Positions 61,319 through 64,000 of a stretch of DNA of 64,000 bases are shown here, piece after piece. The notes beneath the pieces were generated by a model. The model was given only the letters and a program-made list of their open reading frames with translations. It was not told the DNA's origin and searched no databases. How positions within the stretch are numbered: the stretch's first letter is position 1; each line of letters begins with the position of its first letter. Source of the stretch: Myroides odoratus (lineage in GTDB: Bacteria > Bacteroidota > Bacteroidia > Flavobacteriales > Flavobacteriaceae); NCBI RefSeq assembly GCF_001549985.1, contig NZ_LROZ01000001.1, forward strand, positions 496,001-560,000, written 5' to 3'. Both the position numbers and the translations under genes were made by a program.

Positions 61319-62336
61319 GCCTACTATCTTACTCATCTATACGGGCGGGACAATCGGTATGGTTAAAGACTTTAAAACGGGTGCTCTGCGCGCGTTTAAC
61401 TTTAATCAATTGGTTGAACGCATTCCCGAATTGCATTTGTTGGATTGTGCTATAGAAACCTATTCATTCGATGTACCGATTGACTCTTCGGATATGCAAC
61501 CGGATTTATGGGTACAAATGGCGAGCATTGTTGAAGATAATTACGACCGTTTTGATGGATTTGTCATTTTACATGGGTCAGATACGATGTCGTATTCCGC
61601 TTCGGCTTTGAGTTTTATGCTGGAGAATGTTCACAAACCTGTCATTTTAACGGGTTCTCAATTGCCTATTGGAGATTTGCGCACAGATGCAAAGGAAAAT
61701 CTAATTACGGCTATTCAAATTGCAGCTTTACAAGAAAACAATACCCCTGTTATTCAGGAAGTTTGTTTGTATTTTGAATATAAATTATACCGCGGAAACC
61801 GCACCTCCAAAGTAAGTGCGGAGTTATTTAATGCCTTTACCTCACCCAATGTTCCACATTTGGCAGAATCAGGGGTGAATTTACGCATCAACCATTCGTT
61901 ATTGTTACAAAAACCGCTATCTTTGCCGCTGACTGTACACAAAAAGATGTCGCGCAATGTGATGATCTTGCGTTTGTTTCCAGGTATTCAACAACAAGTT
62001 TTGGAAGCTATTTTAGCTATTCCTAATTTAGAGGGGATTATCCTAGAGACCTATGGTTCGGGGAATGCGCCTACAGAACCTTGGTTCTTAGAAACCTTGC
62101 GTTGTGCTACCCAAAAGGGACTAAAGGTGATCAATGTAACCCAATGTTCTAGTGGTAGTGTCATGATGGGGAAATATGAAACGAGTACAGAATTGAAAGA
62201 AATTGGTGTTATTTCTGGAAAAGATATTACAACAGAAGCAGCCATTACCAAATTGATGTTCTTATTGGCTCAACCCAATATTAAAGATTTTAAATTCGCT
62301 TTCGAAACGCCGATTTGTGGCGAAATGGAAGTATAA
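61308..62336 (+). CDS. ansA: Type I L-asparaginase
   Basis: The 342-residue protein begins LLIYTGGTIGM with the nucleophile Thr at about residue 15, then FVILHGSDTMSYSASALSFM with the second catalytic Thr, and LPIGDLRTDAKENL. The late ILETYGSGNAP and KGLKVINVTQCSSGSV match the C-terminal domain. Type I enzymes are cytoplasmic and lack a signal peptide, as here. It hydrolyses asparagine to aspartate. It overlaps the acyltransferase gene and is followed by tRNA-Ser. Confidence 0.94.
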   Translation: MNNKPTILLIYTGGTIGMVKDFKTGALRAFNFNQLVERIPELHLLDCAIETYSFDVPIDSSDMQPDLWVQMASIVEDNYDRFDGFVILHGSDTMSYSASALSFMLENVHKPVILTGSQLPIGDLRTDAKENLITAIQIAALQENNTPVIQEVCLYFEYKLYRGNRTSKVSAELFNAFTSPNVPHLAESGVNLRINHSLLLQKPLSLPLTVHKKMSRNVMILRLFPGIQQQVLEAILAIPNLEGIILETYGSGNAPTEPWFLETLRCATQKGLKVINVTQCSSGSVMMGKYETSTELKEIGVISGKDITTEAAITKLMFLLAQPNIKDFKFAFETPICGEMEV

Positions 62337-62340
62337 ATAG

Positions 62341-62425
62341 AGAGAGGTGGCCGAGTGGTCGAAGGCGCACGCCTGGAAAGTGTGTATACGGCAACGTATC
62401 GAGGGTTCGAATCCCTTCCTCTCTG
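62341..62425 (+). tRNA. tRNA-Ser (GGA)
   Basis: Acceptor AGAGAGG/CCTCTCT pairs fully; class II long variable arm (GTGTATACGGCAACGTAT); anticodon loop CTGGAAA contains GGA; T loop TTCGAAT. The discriminator G is at 62425 and no CCA is encoded. It lies five bases after the ansA stop and borders the phage-like genes, so its 3' end may serve as an attachment site. Confidence 0.95.
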
Positions 62426-62429
62426 CTAC

Positions 62430-62473
62430 AAAAAAACACAATTACCTATAAATAAGGTGATTGTGTTTTTTGT
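62430..62473 (+). terminator. Terminator of the tRNA-Ser unit
   Basis: AAAAACACAATTACC and AGGTGATTGTGTTTTTT form a long imperfect stem followed by Ts. It could close ansA-tRNA or the convergent phage genes. Confidence 0.75.
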
Positions 62474-62508
62474 TTCATCATATTCGTATAGTAGATGTAT
62501 AGTTTAAA

Positions 62509-63072
62509 TTATTTAGACTCTAAAACACCAAATCGATAGCTATATCCTTTATTTGGTTGTCTCTCAATAATTGTCACCCTAATACGCTTCCTAACCAACT
62601 CATTTATTTTTACCGGAGTCCCCTCATGCCCAATTTCGTAACTATTTGTTCCTGGCATACAAACTATATCTAAAATTGATTTATTGCACATTTCATTTAT
62701 TATAGGATCAAAAACATTTAGTTTCAAAACTTTTTTATCTTCAAAATAAAACTGACTTAAAATATTCTGTTCGTCTACACTTAATTCATTTAACATCTCA
62801 ATAATTTTATTTTCTACCTTAATTCCCATTTTGTTACTTCTAATAGATCGGTTAATTCTATTATAAATGAACTCTCCTACAATATATAGCCAAAGAATAG
62901 TTGACACAACAAATGTAACGCCTAGAATATTATTATAAATCCCTTCAAAATCTAGCGATAAGGTTTTTTTATAGTCTTTCGGAATAAATAAAATAACTCC
63001 AGAAGACACACTAAGTATAAAAATAAACTTTGGTTTTAATTTTATAACACTTAATACATCGCTTATATTCAT
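62509..63072 (-). CDS. Superinfection-exclusion SieB-like membrane protein
   Basis: The 187-residue protein has two N-terminal membrane helices (FIFILSVSSGVILFIP and VTFVVSTILWLYIVGEFIY) and a soluble part with a helix LNELSVDEQNILSQFYFED and a small beta domain. The pattern is that of the superinfection exclusion B family in prophages. It should block secondary phage infection from the host membrane. It is the outermost phage-like gene, next to tRNA-Ser. Confidence 0.7.
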   Translation of the reverse strand: MNISDVLSVIKLKPKFIFILSVSSGVILFIPKDYKKTLSLDFEGIYNNILGVTFVVSTILWLYIVGEFIYNRINRSIRSNKMGIKVENKIIEMLNELSVDEQNILSQFYFEDKKVLKLNVFDPIINEMCNKSILDIVCMPGTNSYEIGHEGTPVKINELVRKRIRVTIIERQPNKGYSYRFGVLESK

Positions 63073-63112
63073 TTTTTTTATTTCAAAGTTAAGAATTCTT
63101 TAGAATAAAAAT

Positions 63113-63568
63113 CTAGAACAATTTATTTTTCAAACTAAACACCAATATTATAAACACCAATATTACAATCCCCCACCAACCAAACTGCTTTCGATCAACT
63201 TTCTTCCCATCTTCCTCTTCAGTTTTCTTTTCATCCTGATCAAAACTCAACTGAGCATTTTCCTCTTTTATTTTCGTAGATTCCAATTCCTCACCAGCAT
63301 CTTTACTACTCAAATCAATTTCATCACCCTTAGCCGTGACAGAACCATCCGGATTAAAAGTAATGGAACCATTGCGAACATTTAGCTCTCTCATAATCTC
63401 AAATACCTTCTTACGGTCAAATTGGATCTCGGTAACTTTTGTTTGTTCCTGGAGAGAAGTGCTCGTTTCCTCCAAAGATGACTTGCTATGTTTTTCAACT
63501 TTACGAGATCCACAAGATTGCGCTGCCAATCCTAACAACGCAATCAACAATACAACCACTACTCTCAT
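63113..63568 (-). CDS. Putative unimolecular spanin (lipoprotein plus C-terminal membrane helix)
   Basis: The 151-residue protein has an N-terminal lipobox signal (LIALLGLAAQSCGSRK, Cys19), a charged, helical middle (SKSSLEETSTSLQEQTK, KIKEENAQLSFDQDEKKTEE) and a C-terminal membrane helix GWWGIVILVFIILVFSLKNK. A protein anchored in the outer membrane by lipid and in the inner membrane by a C-terminal helix is the design of a u-spanin. It overlaps the endolysin stop by four bases (ATGA). A purely structural lipoprotein cannot be excluded. Confidence 0.62.
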   Translation of the reverse strand: MRVVVVLLIALLGLAAQSCGSRKVEKHSKSSLEETSTSLQEQTKVTEIQFDRKKVFEIMRELNVRNGSITFNPDGSVTAKGDEIDLSSKDAGEELESTKIKEENAQLSFDQDEKKTEEEDGKKVDRKQFGWWGIVILVFIILVFSLKNKLF

Positions 63569-63999
63569 AAACGTTTAATTACCGATTTAGCTACGCTTTT
63601 TAAATAGTCAGCGTAATTATCTGCCGTTGCATATCCAGCCTCGGCAACCTCCTCAAAGAAGCGATTGTAATCCCCACGAACCTTCCAAGCTTTAGCATAA
63701 CGTTTATTCTCTTGAAAGAATAAAGCATGGTCCTGGAAACTTTGTTCCGGTGTATCGTATTTCCTAAAGTAATCTTTCACTTTATACACATATTTTCCAT
63801 CTGCACGCTTTGTCATTGACAGAACAACTGGAAACTGTGCATTAGCACTCCAAAGGATTTCAGTTGTAGTAACGAGTTGCTTCTCCCCTTTCCCCGTCCA
63901 TTTAATACCAAAGAAGTTATTTCCGACAACTTTCAATCCCCAACCACTCTCAAGTGCTGCTTGCACTAAAATTGCGATATAACTCAATCCTGTTTGTTT
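63565..63999 (-). CDS. Phage endolysin, glucosaminidase (GH73-like), 5' partial
   Basis: The frame runs off the right window edge; a TTG at 63987 is internal. The visible 145 residues show the GH73 glucosaminidase core: LVQAALESGWGLKVVGNNFF with the catalytic Glu, then FFGIKWTGKGEK, TKRADGKYVYKVKDYFRKYD and ADNYADYLKSVAKSVIK. It would cut the glycan strand of host peptidoglycan in lysis. A four-base overlap links it to the spanin-like gene. FlgJ-type bacterial relatives exist, but context favours phage. Confidence 0.78.
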   Translation of the reverse strand, partial: KQTGLSYIAILVQAALESGWGLKVVGNNFFGIKWTGKGEKQLVTTTEILWSANAQFPVVLSMTKRADGKYVYKVKDYFRKYDTPEQSFQDHALFFQENKRYAKAWKVRGDYNRFFEEVAEAGYATADNYADYLKSVAKSVIKRL

Positions 64000-64000
64000 C

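Overview
The window looks like the chromosome of a low-GC member of the Bacteroidota, family Flavobacteriaceae, and the gene content is compatible with a Myroides-like or Flavobacterium-like organism. The genus is inference. The visible support is as follows: promoters of the TTTG-N18/19-TAnnTTTG type (clearest before the tRNA-Asp genes), almost no Shine-Dalgarno sequences, many SusC/CirA-type TonB receptors and Ser-Cys lipoproteins, a DnaE with a fused N-terminal exonuclease, a rpsP-rimM pair, and TonB_C tails on M56 peptidases.

Layout. 1-3.1 kb: an M56 (BlaR1-type) sensor peptidase with a TonB_C tail, cut by the window edge, followed by two secreted TonB_C proteins and a chimeric pseudogene. 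3.1-9.0 kb: housekeeping genes (YjbR, cyclase, hemW, ruvC), membrane proteins and an EamA exporter. 9.1-14.8 kb: a vitamin B12 uptake operon (BtuB-like receptor, BtuG-like propeller, two further surface lipoproteins) under a cobalamin riboswitch. 15.1-15.6 kb: three identical tRNA-Asp genes in exact 188-bp units, each with its own promoter. 16-24 kb: trxA, mepB, dnaE, rpsP-rimM. 24-27.3 kb: a DUF1003 protein, a P-loop kinase, an unknown membrane protein and trmN. 27.4-32.3 kb: the methionine operon metY-metX-metL, preceded by a 29-codon leader ORF with nine Met codons and an intrinsic terminator. This is the most interesting regulatory element here. 32.4-36 kb: two paralogous secreted thioredoxin-fold proteins around a DUF4349 lipoprotein. 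36-45.6 kb: gcdH, DUF3050, two SDR genes, a HigBA toxin-antitoxin pair with a 30-bp palindromic operator, mtgA, dps and an S9 peptidase. 45.7-49.4 kb: a putative zinc/metal uptake operon with a TonB receptor, a His-rich lipoprotein and two small membrane proteins ending in an RxPP motif. 49.9-55 kb: an aromatic amino acid permease, then an outer-membrane operon (D15-type barrel, phosphoethanolamine transferase, PCMD protein). 55-62.3 kb: mixed housekeeping genes ending in tatD, an acyltransferase and ansA. 62.3-64 kb: tRNA-Ser(GGA), then on the opposite strand SieB-like, spanin-like and endolysin genes. This is probably one end of a prophage that runs off the window.

How parts work together. 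The B12 operon covers surface capture and TonB-driven import, switched off by cobalamin. The met operon makes homocysteine from aspartate semialdehyde via acetylhomoserine and appears to sense Met-tRNA supply by ribosome-mediated attenuation. The metal operon couples outer-membrane import with His-rich accessory proteins. The phage end carries a compact lysis cassette next to a superinfection-exclusion gene.
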